From contig NZ_FZNO01000012.1 of assembly GCF_900188025.1 (NCBI RefSeq), forward strand, positions 94,390 through 158,389: DNA of 64,000 bases, in the 5' to 3' direction. The DNA comes from Blastococcus mobilis (lineage in GTDB: Bacteria > Actinomycetota > Actinomycetes > Mycobacteriales > Geodermatophilaceae). Shown here piece by piece: positions 9,198-16,550 of this stretch. The translations under genes and the position numbers were made by a program. The stretch's first letter is position 1, and every line of letters begins with the position of its first letter. Below the pieces are notes generated by a model. It ran no database searches, was not told the DNA's origin, and saw only the letters and a program-made list of their open reading frames with translations.

Positions 9198-10085
9198 GTG
9201 ACCGCCCTCCAGGGTGTGCTACCGATCACACTGACCCCGTTCACCGACGACGGCGACGTGGACGAGGGCAGCATCGACACCCTGGTCGAGGACTACCTGG
9301 ACGCCGGGGCGCACGGCCTGACGATCCTCGGGATCATGGGTGAGGCCGCCAAGCTCCTCGACGACGAGCGGGAGCGGGTGCTCCGCCGCTACATCGACGC
9401 CACCGCCGGCCGGGTGCCGGTCGTCGCCGGCGTCTCGGCGCGCGCCACCCGGATGGCACTGGAGTACGCCCGACGGGCGGAGGACGCGGGCGCGGCCGCG
9501 GTCATGCTGGCACCACCGGACAACGCCAAGAATCTCGACCTGGTCTTCGAGCACTTCCGCCGGGTCGCCGACGCCGTCTCCGTCCCGGTCGTCGTGCAGG
9601 ACGAGCCCGTGAACACCGGCGTCACGATGCCGGCGCCGTTCCTGGTGCGGCTGCTCGACGAGATCGAGGGCTGCCGCTACCTCAAGCTGGAGGAGACGCC
9701 CACCCTGCCCAAGATCTCGGTGGTGCGGCACAGAGCGACGTCGCAGGTCGGGATCTTCGGCGGCCTCGGTGGGCTGTACCTCTACGAGGAGCTGCTGCGC
9801 GGGGCCGACGGGATCATGACCGGCTTCGGCTTCCCGCAGGTGCTGGTCGGCACCTACGAACGGTTCGTCGCCGGGCAGCGCAAGGAGGCGCAGGAGTACT
9901 TCTTCCGGTACCTCCCGCTGATCCGCTACGAGGCGCAGCTGGGCGTGGGGGGAGTGACGATCCGCAAGCAGGTCTTCGCCCGGCGGGGGTCGATCAGCTC
10001 GCCGCACGCGCGCTTCCCCGCCCCCCCGGTGGACGAGCTCACCCTGGCCGAACTCGACGACCTGATCGCTGCCGTCGGTCTCTGA
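9198..10085 (+). CDS. Dihydrodipicolinate synthase/N-acetylneuraminate lyase family protein
   Basis: A 295-residue TIM-barrel class I aldolase. The first strand is LPITLTPFTDDGDVD, with GIMGEAAKL where DapA has the G-x-x-GE motif, and the Schiff-base lysine is in CRYLKLEETPT. The usual catalytic Tyr of DapA (Y-N-x-P) is replaced in VVVQDEPVNTG, so it is not DapA proper and probably cleaves or dehydrates a 2-oxo acid. GTG 198 bases into the 9-kb block (position 9198) is preferred; TTG 9192 is possible. It leads a rightward operon with two fumarylacetoacetase-like proteins and an SDR, which suggests pyruvate-yielding cleavage of a dicarboxylate. Confidence 0.8.
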   Translation: MTALQGVLPITLTPFTDDGDVDEGSIDTLVEDYLDAGAHGLTILGIMGEAAKLLDDERERVLRRYIDATAGRVPVVAGVSARATRMALEYARRAEDAGAAAVMLAPPDNAKNLDLVFEHFRRVADAVSVPVVVQDEPVNTGVTMPAPFLVRLLDEIEGCRYLKLEETPTLPKISVVRHRATSQVGIFGGLGGLYLYEELLRGADGIMTGFGFPQVLVGTYERFVAGQRKEAQEYFFRYLPLIRYEAQLGVGGVTIRKQVFARRGSISSPHARFPAPPVDELTLAELDDLIAAVGL

Positions 10086-10114
10086 CGGCCCCTCCGACGA
10101 GAGGTAGGACTCCC

Positions 10115-10969
10115 ATGCGGCTGACGTCCCTGCGGATGGACGGCGCCGAGCCCGCGGCACTGGTGCGTCCGTCCGGCGCGGTGCTGCTGAGCGCGGTGAA
10201 CGAGGCGCTGGGTACCAGCTGGGCCGGCACCGTGCAGGAGCTGCTCGAGCAGGGCCAGGTCGAGCAGCTGCGCGACTGGGTGGGCGGCGCCCCGTCCGGG
10301 CTGCTCGACGAGCTGGCGATCCCGCAGGACCAGCTGGTGTACGCGCCGCTGTACCGGCGGCCGCGCAAGATCTGGGGGATCGGGCTGAACTACGTGGAGC
10401 ACGCCGCGGATCTGTCGGCGACGGCGCCCTCGACCGAGCCGGCCAGCTTCCTCAAGCCCGACACCGCCATCATCGGCCCGGGGGAGGCGATCCGGATCCC
10501 GCCGCAGTCGCAGCGGACCACCGCCGAGGGGGAACTCGGTGTGATCATCGGCCGCGAGTGCAAGAACGTGGACGAGGCCGACGCCCCGGGCGTCGTGGCC
10601 GGCTTCACCACGGTCGTGGACATGACCGCCGAGGACATCCTCGAGAAGAACCCGCGCTACCTGACCCGGTCCAAGAGCTTCGACACCTTCTTCAGCTTCG
10701 GCCCGGAGCTGGTGACCGTCGACGAGGTGCCCGACGTCGACGCGCTGGAGGTCTCGACCCTGCACAACGGGGACGTCCACCGCCGCAACGTCGTCTCGAA
10801 CATGACCTTCCGGCCGTGGTGGCTGGTGGCCTTCCACTCGCGGGTCATGACCCTGCTGCCCGGCGACATCATCTCGACCGGGACCCCGGGGGCCGCTCAC
10901 ATCCGCCCCGGTGACACCGCCGGCTGCTCGATCGTCGGCTTCCGCGACCTCTCGAACCCCGTGGAGTGA
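10115..10969 (+). CDS. Fumarylacetoacetate hydrolase family protein (first copy)
   Basis: A 284-residue FAH-fold hydrolase/isomerase. The metal-binding residues are in EGELGVIIGRECKNV (Glu pair) and TTVVDMTAEDI (Asp); the substrate loop is KIWGIGLNYVEHA, and ISTGTPGAAHIRPGD closes the fold. Such proteins hydrolyse acylpyruvates or hydrate/decarboxylate unsaturated oxo acids. A strong ribosome site, GAGGTAGGA, lies just before ATG 10115. It is longer than the copy at 11762 by an N-terminal extension of ~25 residues. The two share the fold but are clearly diverged, so they probably act on successive intermediates. Confidence 0.85.
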   Translation: MRLTSLRMDGAEPAALVRPSGAVLLSAVNEALGTSWAGTVQELLEQGQVEQLRDWVGGAPSGLLDELAIPQDQLVYAPLYRRPRKIWGIGLNYVEHAADLSATAPSTEPASFLKPDTAIIGPGEAIRIPPQSQRTTAEGELGVIIGRECKNVDEADAPGVVAGFTTVVDMTAEDILEKNPRYLTRSKSFDTFFSFGPELVTVDEVPDVDALEVSTLHNGDVHRRNVVSNMTFRPWWLVAFHSRVMTLLPGDIISTGTPGAAHIRPGDTAGCSIVGFRDLSNPVE

Positions 10970-10973
10970 CCCG

Positions 10974-11762
10974 ATGGACCTGGAACTGACCGGCAGGGTC
11001 GCGCTCGTGACCGCGGCCAGCAAGGGGCTGGGGCGGGCGACCGCGACCCAGCTCGCCGCCGAAGGCGCGCGTCTGATGATCTCCAGCCGCGGCGAGGAGC
11101 AGCTGGCGAAGACGGCCTCGGAGATCGCCGAGGCCACCGGCGCGCAGGTCGAGTACTGCGCGGCCGACGTGTCCGACGCCGCCGACCTCGGCCGGCTGCT
11201 GCAGGAGACCGAGCAGCGCCTCGGCGGCGTCGACGTGCTGGTGAACAACGCCGGTGGCCCGCGCCCCGGTGGGTTCGACGCGCTCGACGACGACGCCTGG
11301 CGCGAGGCCTACGAGCTCAACCTGATGAGCACCGTCCGGCTGATCCGCGGCGTCCTGCCGCACATGCGCGAGCAGCGCTGGGGCCGGATCGTCACGGTCG
11401 CGTCGTCGTCGATCAAGCAGCCGATCGAGAACCTGCTGCTGTCCAACACCTACCGGGTGGCGATCCTGGGGCTGGCCAAGAGCCTGGCCATCGAGTTCGC
11501 GCCCGACGGCATCCTGATCAACACGATCGGCCCCGGCCGCATCGCCACCGACCGCGTCGCGGGTCTCGACGCCGGCCGCGCCGAGAAGGCGGGCCTGTCC
11601 GTCGAGGAGGTGCGGGCGCAGGCCGAGAAGGCGATCCCGCTGGGCCGCTACGGCACCGCCGAGGAGTTCGGCAAGGTGGCGGCGTTCCTCGTGTCCGGCG
11701 CGAACACGTACACGACCGGGCAGCACTTCCTGGTCGACGGCGGCATGGTGAAGGCCATCTGA
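10974..11762 (+). CDS. Short-chain dehydrogenase/reductase
   Basis: A 262-residue SDR. The cofactor motif TAASKGLGRATA is near residue 15 and the VNNAGG strand near residue 88. The catalytic Ser is in VTVASSSIKQPI, and the Tyr-x-x-x-Lys motif is altered: the segment reads SNTYRVAILGLAKSL, so Tyr is present but the +4 Lys is Ile and a Lys appears later. That substitution is typical of some divergent SDR groups annotated as 3-oxoacyl-ACP reductases and may change activity. ATG 10974 follows the FAH stop by four bases. The stop overlaps the next ATG (TGATG). Confidence 0.8.
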   Translation: MDLELTGRVALVTAASKGLGRATATQLAAEGARLMISSRGEEQLAKTASEIAEATGAQVEYCAADVSDAADLGRLLQETEQRLGGVDVLVNNAGGPRPGGFDALDDDAWREAYELNLMSTVRLIRGVLPHMREQRWGRIVTVASSSIKQPIENLLLSNTYRVAILGLAKSLAIEFAPDGILINTIGPGRIATDRVAGLDAGRAEKAGLSVEEVRAQAEKAIPLGRYGTAEEFGKVAAFLVSGANTYTTGQHFLVDGGMVKAI

Positions 11763-12538
11763 TGCGCGTCGCCCGCTTCGCGACCGCAGCCGGCGGCCCG
11801 GCGCGCTACGGGGTGGTGGAGGGGGACGGCGAGGGCACCGTCGTGGCGCACCTCGACGGGCCGCCCTTCGACGGCGTCCGCGAGACGGGGGAATGCACCC
11901 CGCTGTCCGAGGTGACCCTCCTGGCGCCGGTGGAGCCCAGCAAGGTCCTCGCGTTCGGGCGCAACTACGCCGAGCACGCCGAGGAACTCGGGAACGAGGT
12001 GCCCGAGATCCCGATCGTGTTCCTCAAGCCCTCCACGGCGGTCGTCGGCCCGGACGCCGAGGTCGGGTACCCGGCGCTGACCTCCGACCTGCACTACGAG
12101 GGCGAGCTGGCCGTCGTCATCGGCCGGCGCTGCAAGGCCGTCCCGGCCGGGGACGTCGCCGGCGTGGTCTTCGGGTACACCGTCGCCAACGACCTGACCA
12201 TGCGCGACATTCAGAAGTCCGAGGGGCAGTGGACCCGAGGCAAGGGGTTCGACGGCGCCTGCCCGCTGGGCCCCTGGGTGGAGACCGAGCTCGACCCGTC
12301 GGCGCTGTCGCTCCGGTCGACCGTCAACGGCGTGCTGCGCCAGGACGGCACCACCGCCGACATGCTGCGCGACGTGGGCGAGTGCGTCTCGTGGGTCAGC
12401 CAGGCGATGACCCTGCTGCCCGGCGACGTGGTGCTCACCGGCACCCCCGCCGGGGTCGGCGCGCTCCAGCGCGGGGACGACATCGCGGTGACCATCGAGG
12501 GCATCGGCACCCTGGTCACCCGGATCTCCGCAGGCTGA
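11762..12538 (+). CDS. Fumarylacetoacetate hydrolase family protein (second copy)
   Basis: A 258-residue acylpyruvase-type FAH protein. LAFGRNYAEHAEELG is followed by HYEGELAVVIGRRCK (metal-binding Glu residues) and GYTVANDLTMRDIQ (Asp), with LTGTPAGVGALQ near the C terminus. It is close to the standard length of the bacterial family. Start ATG overlaps the SDR stop. It ends the rightward operon and is followed by a long hairpin, then by the convergent TetR gene. Confidence 0.87.
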   Translation: MRVARFATAAGGPARYGVVEGDGEGTVVAHLDGPPFDGVRETGECTPLSEVTLLAPVEPSKVLAFGRNYAEHAEELGNEVPEIPIVFLKPSTAVVGPDAEVGYPALTSDLHYEGELAVVIGRRCKAVPAGDVAGVVFGYTVANDLTMRDIQKSEGQWTRGKGFDGACPLGPWVETELDPSALSLRSTVNGVLRQDGTTADMLRDVGECVSWVSQAMTLLPGDVVLTGTPAGVGALQRGDDIAVTIEGIGTLVTRISAG

Positions 12539-12590
12539 ACAAGGGGCCCCTCGCGATTCCAGTGAGGTGCGGGGCCGCCAGCCAGCCGCC

Positions 12591-12649
12591 GATGAAGTGC
12601 GCTGACGCCCAGTTCCCGGCGAAGAAAGGGGGCGTGGGCGCACTTCATC
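12591..12649. terminator. Long inverted repeat between convergent genes, candidate bidirectional terminator
   Basis: GATGAAGTGCGC at 12591-12602 is the exact reverse complement of 12638-12649. Inside it, GACGCCC and GGGCGT can extend the stem. It sits between the converging FAH and TetR genes. There is no T-run, as is common in high-GC actinobacteria, so termination is inferred from position and structure. Confidence 0.5.
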
Positions 12650-12697
12650 CCGTTGGCCGCGCTCTCATCGCGCTCAGATCGTGAGGGGGACCGGGGC

Positions 12698-13369
12698 TCA
12701 GTCGCCGGGCGGGAGGCCGAGCGATCGGGCCCAGAGCCCGGTCATGGTGGCCACCAGCCGGTCCTCGTCGAACTCGGCCCCCAGCACCAGCCAGTAGTGC
12801 ACCAGGCCGTTGACCATGGCGACCAGTGCATGCGCGCTGTACTCCGCGTCGACGTCGGCATCGACGTGCCCCTCGGCCTGCAGCTGCGCGATGCTGTGCC
12901 CCACGCGGCCGACCATCCGCTCCCGGGCGGCCTGACGCAGCGCGCGCACCTCCGGATCGAACGTGGTCACCTGCTCGAACAACGCCATGAGCGCGGTGTT
13001 CTGGCGGTACATCGCGACGAAACGGCGGTTGGCCCGGTCGATGCGGCGGACGGCGTCCCGCGGCCGGTCCCCGCTGGGCAGATCGCCGCCCGGTGCACCG
13101 TCGCCGGTGCCGAGCGAGGCGTAGAGCTCGTCCATCGTGGCGGCGACCAGGGCCCGGAAGATCTCGGTCTTGGACCCGAAGTACGTGTAGAAGCTGCCGT
13201 GGGCGACGCCGGCCGCTGCCGAGATGTCGGTGACGCGGGCGTCGAGGAAACCGTCCCGCTCGAAGACCTCGCGGGCGGCCTCCAGCAGTCGCGCACGCAT
13301 CCGGCGACCACGCTCGGTGGCGGGCAGCGCCCGGTCGACGGGACCCTCCGTCGTGCTTGGCTGGGACAC
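12698..13369 (-). CDS. TetR-family transcriptional regulator
   Basis: A 223-residue repressor with the helix-turn-helix at residues ~35-60 (VTDISAAAGVAHGSFYTYFGSK), the common TetR recognition-helix pattern. The C-terminal ligand domain (residues ~75-215) is not recognisable beyond the fold. GTG 13369 is chosen because GGGAGG lies eight bases upstream; the open frame extends back across the operator. The gene is divergent from the acyl-CoA ligase, and a perfect palindrome separates them. By family analogy it should repress both and respond to an acyl-CoA or related ligand. Confidence 0.88.
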   Translation of the reverse strand: MSQPSTTEGPVDRALPATERGRRMRARLLEAAREVFERDGFLDARVTDISAAAGVAHGSFYTYFGSKTEIFRALVAATMDELYASLGTGDGAPGGDLPSGDRPRDAVRRIDRANRRFVAMYRQNTALMALFEQVTTFDPEVRALRQAARERMVGRVGHSIAQLQAEGHVDADVDAEYSAHALVAMVNGLVHYWLVLGAEFDEDRLVATMTGLWARSLGLPPGD

Positions 13370-13415
13370 GCGTCCCACCTCCCTCCCGGCCGCCGGACCG
13401 GGGTCCCGGCGGTGG

Positions 13416-13439
13416 GTTGACACCGACGTCGGTGTCAAC
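13416..13439. promoter_or_regulatory. Perfect 24-bp palindromic operator overlapping a TTGACA -35 box
   Basis: The half-site GTTGACACCGAC (13416-13427) is followed immediately by its exact reverse complement. Rightward, TTGACA (13417-13422) is a consensus -35, with TTAGCT 17 bp further (13440-13445) as a possible weak -10. Transcription would then start near 13452, giving a ~35-nt leader before the acyl-CoA ligase. Repressor bound here would block that promoter and the TetR gene's own promoter. Confidence 0.8.
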
Positions 13440-13485
13440 TTAGCTGCGCATGTTCCTGCTGTCGCCCGTCGGGAGGCGCCGCCCG

Positions 13486-15654
13486 ATGACCGTGCCGCCG
13501 TCCGCGACCGCCTCCGGGCCGTCGGCCGACCGCGGGTCCGACGGTCTGCAGGCGCTGCTGCGTCCGCGGGGCATCGCGCTGCTCGGCATCTCCGGGCGCT
13601 CGGAGAACCTGATGGCGCGGCCGCTGCGCTATCTCGTCGAGCACGGCTACGAGGGCGGCATCCACCCGGTCAACCCCCACTACGACGAGCTGGTCGGGCA
13701 GAAGTGCTATCCGACGCTGGCCGACGTCCCGGGCCCGGTGGACCTGGTGCTCGTGCTCGTCGCCGCCGAGCGGGTCGAGGACGCCGTCCGGCAGGCCGCC
13801 GGGGTCGGCGCCCGCGCCGCGGTCGTGTACGCCTCCGGCTTCGCGGAGGTCGGGCCCGAGGGGGTGGCCCTGCAGCAGCGGCTGGCGGCGGTCGCCCGGG
13901 AGACCGGGGTGCGCGTCCTGGGGCCGAACTGCCAGGGCTTCCTCTACGCCCCCACGGGCGTCGTCGCCACCTTCACCGCCGCGGCCGACCGGCCGCTGGC
14001 GCACGACAGCGGGGTGGCCTACGTCGGTCAGAGCGGTGCGGTCGGTGGCTCCGTGCTCGACCTGGCCACCGACATGGGCCTCGGCCTGGCCGCGTGGGCC
14101 AGCACCGGGAACCAGGCGGATCTCGATCTGGTGCAGGTCTCCCGTGAGCTGCTGGAGGACCCCGCGGTCCGGGTGCTCATGCTCTACGTCGAGGCCACCG
14201 ACGACGGCGCGGCCTACGCCGCCCTGGCCCGGCGGGCGCGGGAGACGGGCAAGCATCTCGTCGTCCTGCGGTCCGGCCGGTCCAGCGCCGGCCGGCGCGC
14301 CGTGGCCAGCCACACGGGCTCGATGGTCGGCGACGACGTCGCGTTCGTGCTGACCTCCCAGGAGCACGGGGTCGTGCTGGTCCACGACATCGACGAACTG
14401 CTCGCCGTCGCCGCGGTGCTGGCCACCGGTAAGCGATCGGAGGGGCGGCGGGTCGCCGTCGTCACCACCTCGGGCGGCGCGGGAAGCCTGGCGGCGGACC
14501 AGTGCGAGGACCTCGGCCTGGAGATGCCGGAGCTGTCGGCGCAGACGCAGGACCGGCTCCGTCCGCTGATCCCGGCGTTCGGCGCACTGGCCAACCCGGT
14601 GGACGTCACCGCCCAGCTGTTCAACCGCGGCGCGCACGCCTTCGGCGACGTCTGCCGGATGGTCGCCGACGACCCGTCGGTCGACGTGGTGGCGGTCTTC
14701 GTGACGATGGTCGTCGGCGAGGCCGGTGCCCGGCTCGCGGAGGACCTCGTGGCCACCGCCGGCAAGCTGCCCGTCCCGCTCCTGGTCGGCTGGATCGCCG
14801 GCCAGGAACTCACCACCGAGGGCCGGGCGGTCTTCCGCGAGGCGGGCATCCCCGTCTTCAGCTCGGTCGGTGACGTCGTCCGGTGCGCGGCGCGCATGGC
14901 CCCGCCCCAGCGGACCGGCACCGTCCCGGCCCTGCCCCGGGCACCGCAGGTGCCCGTCGACGAGGTCAGGGCCCTCGTTCGGGCGCCGGTCGTCGACGGG
15001 CCGGCGCTGCTGCGCACCATCGGCATCGCGCAGCCGGCCTCGACACTGGTGACCGACGCGGAGGCCGCGCGCGAGGCGGTCGCCGCGCTACCCGGGCCGG
15101 GCGTGCTGAAGCTGTCGGCCGGCGAGCTGGCCCACAAGAGCGACGTCGGCGGCGTGCGGGTCGGCGTCCCGGCCGAGCAGGCCGCGGCGGTCTTCACCGA
15201 GCTGCTCGACGCCGCGAAGCGCCACCACGTACCCGACGTCGAGGGCGTGCTGGTGCAGGAGCTCATCCCTCCGGGCACCGAGCTGATCCTCGGTGCCACC
15301 GCAGGACGGGACGGCTTCCCTCCGGTGATCACCGTCGGCCTCGGCGGGGTGACCACCGAGCTCTACCGGGACATCGCCTCGGGACTGGCTCCGGTGAGCC
15401 CGGAGGGCGCCTGGGCGATGCTGCGCAGCCTGCGCGCCTGGCCGTTGCTGGCCGGGTTCCGCGGTGCCGAGCCGGCCGACGTCCCTGCAGCCGTCGACGC
15501 CGTGGTTCGGTTGTCACAGGCCATCGTCGCGGGCGGGGATCGGCTCACCGAGCTCGAGGTCAACCCGCTCATCGTCGCCCCGCGCGGCCGCGGCGCCACC
15601 GCCGTCGACGTGCTGGTCGGCACCACCGGACCGGGCGCCCCGCTCGGCGAGTGA
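13486..15654 (+). CDS. Acyl-CoA synthetase, ADP-forming type (fused CoA-binding and ATP-grasp domains)
   Basis: A 722-residue NDP-forming acyl-CoA ligase. In order it has a CoA-binding domain (GIALLGISGRSENLMARPLRYL), a succinyl-CoA-ligase-like flavodoxin domain with GPNCQGFLY and YVGQSGAVGGSVLDLA, and a third domain containing SHTGSMVGDD around the phospho-His. From residue ~500 follows an ATP-grasp domain (KLSAGELAHKSDVGGV, LVQELIPPGTELILGATAG, then ELEVNPLIV). It activates a carboxylic acid to its CoA ester with ATP. ATG 13486 has GGGAGG 9 bases upstream; an earlier in-frame ATG at 13450 sits almost on the predicted transcription start. The enoyl-CoA hydratase follows 30 bp later. Confidence 0.87.
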   Translation: MTVPPSATASGPSADRGSDGLQALLRPRGIALLGISGRSENLMARPLRYLVEHGYEGGIHPVNPHYDELVGQKCYPTLADVPGPVDLVLVLVAAERVEDAVRQAAGVGARAAVVYASGFAEVGPEGVALQQRLAAVARETGVRVLGPNCQGFLYAPTGVVATFTAAADRPLAHDSGVAYVGQSGAVGGSVLDLATDMGLGLAAWASTGNQADLDLVQVSRELLEDPAVRVLMLYVEATDDGAAYAALARRARETGKHLVVLRSGRSSAGRRAVASHTGSMVGDDVAFVLTSQEHGVVLVHDIDELLAVAAVLATGKRSEGRRVAVVTTSGGAGSLAADQCEDLGLEMPELSAQTQDRLRPLIPAFGALANPVDVTAQLFNRGAHAFGDVCRMVADDPSVDVVAVFVTMVVGEAGARLAEDLVATAGKLPVPLLVGWIAGQELTTEGRAVFREAGIPVFSSVGDVVRCAARMAPPQRTGTVPALPRAPQVPVDEVRALVRAPVVDGPALLRTIGIAQPASTLVTDAEAAREAVAALPGPGVLKLSAGELAHKSDVGGVRVGVPAEQAAAVFTELLDAAKRHHVPDVEGVLVQELIPPGTELILGATAGRDGFPPVITVGLGGVTTELYRDIASGLAPVSPEGAWAMLRSLRAWPLLAGFRGAEPADVPAAVDAVVRLSQAIVAGGDRLTELEVNPLIVAPRGRGATAVDVLVGTTGPGAPLGE

Positions 15655-15684
15655 GTCACCCAACAGAGAGGCAGGACATCCGCC

Positions 15685-16422
15685 GTGGGACAGGTACAGC
15701 TGGAGAGGCAGGGCGGCATCGCCGTCTTCACCATCGACAACGTCGAGGTGAAGAACGGCCTGACTCCCGAGATGGGGCTCCAGCTGTCCGGCCTGTGCGA
15801 CGAGGTCGACGCCGACCCGGCGATCGGCGCGGCCGTCGTCCGAGGTGCCGGCGGCATGTTCTGCTCGGGGGCAGACCGCCGGCGCTGGACGGCGGGGGCC
15901 GACCAGGCCGAGGACCGGACCTACAAGGAGCTCGGCGCGGTCTACACCGCCTTCAAGCGGGTGGGCACCCTCCAGGTGCCGACGATCGCCGCCGTGCGCG
16001 GCGCGGCGGTCGGCGCAGGGCTCAACCTGGCCCTCTCCACGGACCTGCGCATCGTGTCGGAGAGCGCACGCCTGCTGGCCGGCTTCCTCCGCATCGGGCT
16101 GCATCCGGGCGGGGGTTACTTCACCATCTCCAGCCGCACCGCAGGCCGGGAGGCGACCGCTGCGATGGGGTTGTTCAGCGAGGAGATCGACGGCGTCCGG
16201 GCCGCCGAGATCGGACTCGCCTGGAAGGCCGTGCCCGACGAGCAGGTCGAGGACGTCGCCCTCGAGCTCGCCGGTCGCGCGGCCAAGGACCCGGAGCTGG
16301 CGCGGGAGGCGGCGCGCTCCTTCCGTACCGAGGCGGGCCCGCCCGGGATCGGCTGGGACGCCGCGCTGCACTTCGAGCGGGCCACCCAGATGTGGTCGCA
16401 GCGACGGCGCGAGACCGCCTGA
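15685..16422 (+). CDS. Enoyl-CoA hydratase/isomerase family protein
   Basis: A 245-residue crotonase. The oxyanion-hole segments are GMFCSGADRRRW (residues ~55) and IAAVRGAAVGAGLNLALSTDLRI (~105). The Glu residues of classical hydratases are not present: HPGGGYFTISSRTAG replaces the usual LGxxPGxGGTQRL, with His-Pro-Gly-Gly-Gly. That variant is shared with the broken crotonase at 58897, including the C-terminal QMWS(Q/M)RR, so the two are close paralogues. GTG 15685 is preceded by GAGGCAGGA. With the preceding acyl-CoA ligase it probably handles an acyl-CoA intermediate whose identity is unknown. Confidence 0.85.
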   Translation: MGQVQLERQGGIAVFTIDNVEVKNGLTPEMGLQLSGLCDEVDADPAIGAAVVRGAGGMFCSGADRRRWTAGADQAEDRTYKELGAVYTAFKRVGTLQVPTIAAVRGAAVGAGLNLALSTDLRIVSESARLLAGFLRIGLHPGGGYFTISSRTAGREATAAMGLFSEEIDGVRAAEIGLAWKAVPDEQVEDVALELAGRAAKDPELAREAARSFRTEAGPPGIGWDAALHFERATQMWSQRRRETA

Positions 16423-16472
16423 CCCACTCCCGCGCGGCCCGCGCGGGCACCCCCCACCCCGGGAGTCCAGCC

Positions 16473-16550
16473 ATGACGTTCGGACCGTTCGGCCGGCCGG
16501 GCGCCGGCGAGCTGTGGCCGCAGATCCAGACGGGAAGGGTGGGGGCATGA
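16473..16550 (+). CDS. Small open frame (25 aa) coupled to the TrxR-UGSC gene
   Basis: ATG 16473, preceded by GGGAG, opens a 25-codon frame containing TFGPFGRPGAGELWPQIQ. Its TGA (16548-16550) overlaps the ATG of the TrxR-UGSC gene as ATGA. It could be a leader peptide giving coupled translation, a small protein, or chance. It is proline/glycine-rich with no recognised family. Confidence 0.35.
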   Translation: MTFGPFGRPGAGELWPQIQTGRVGA

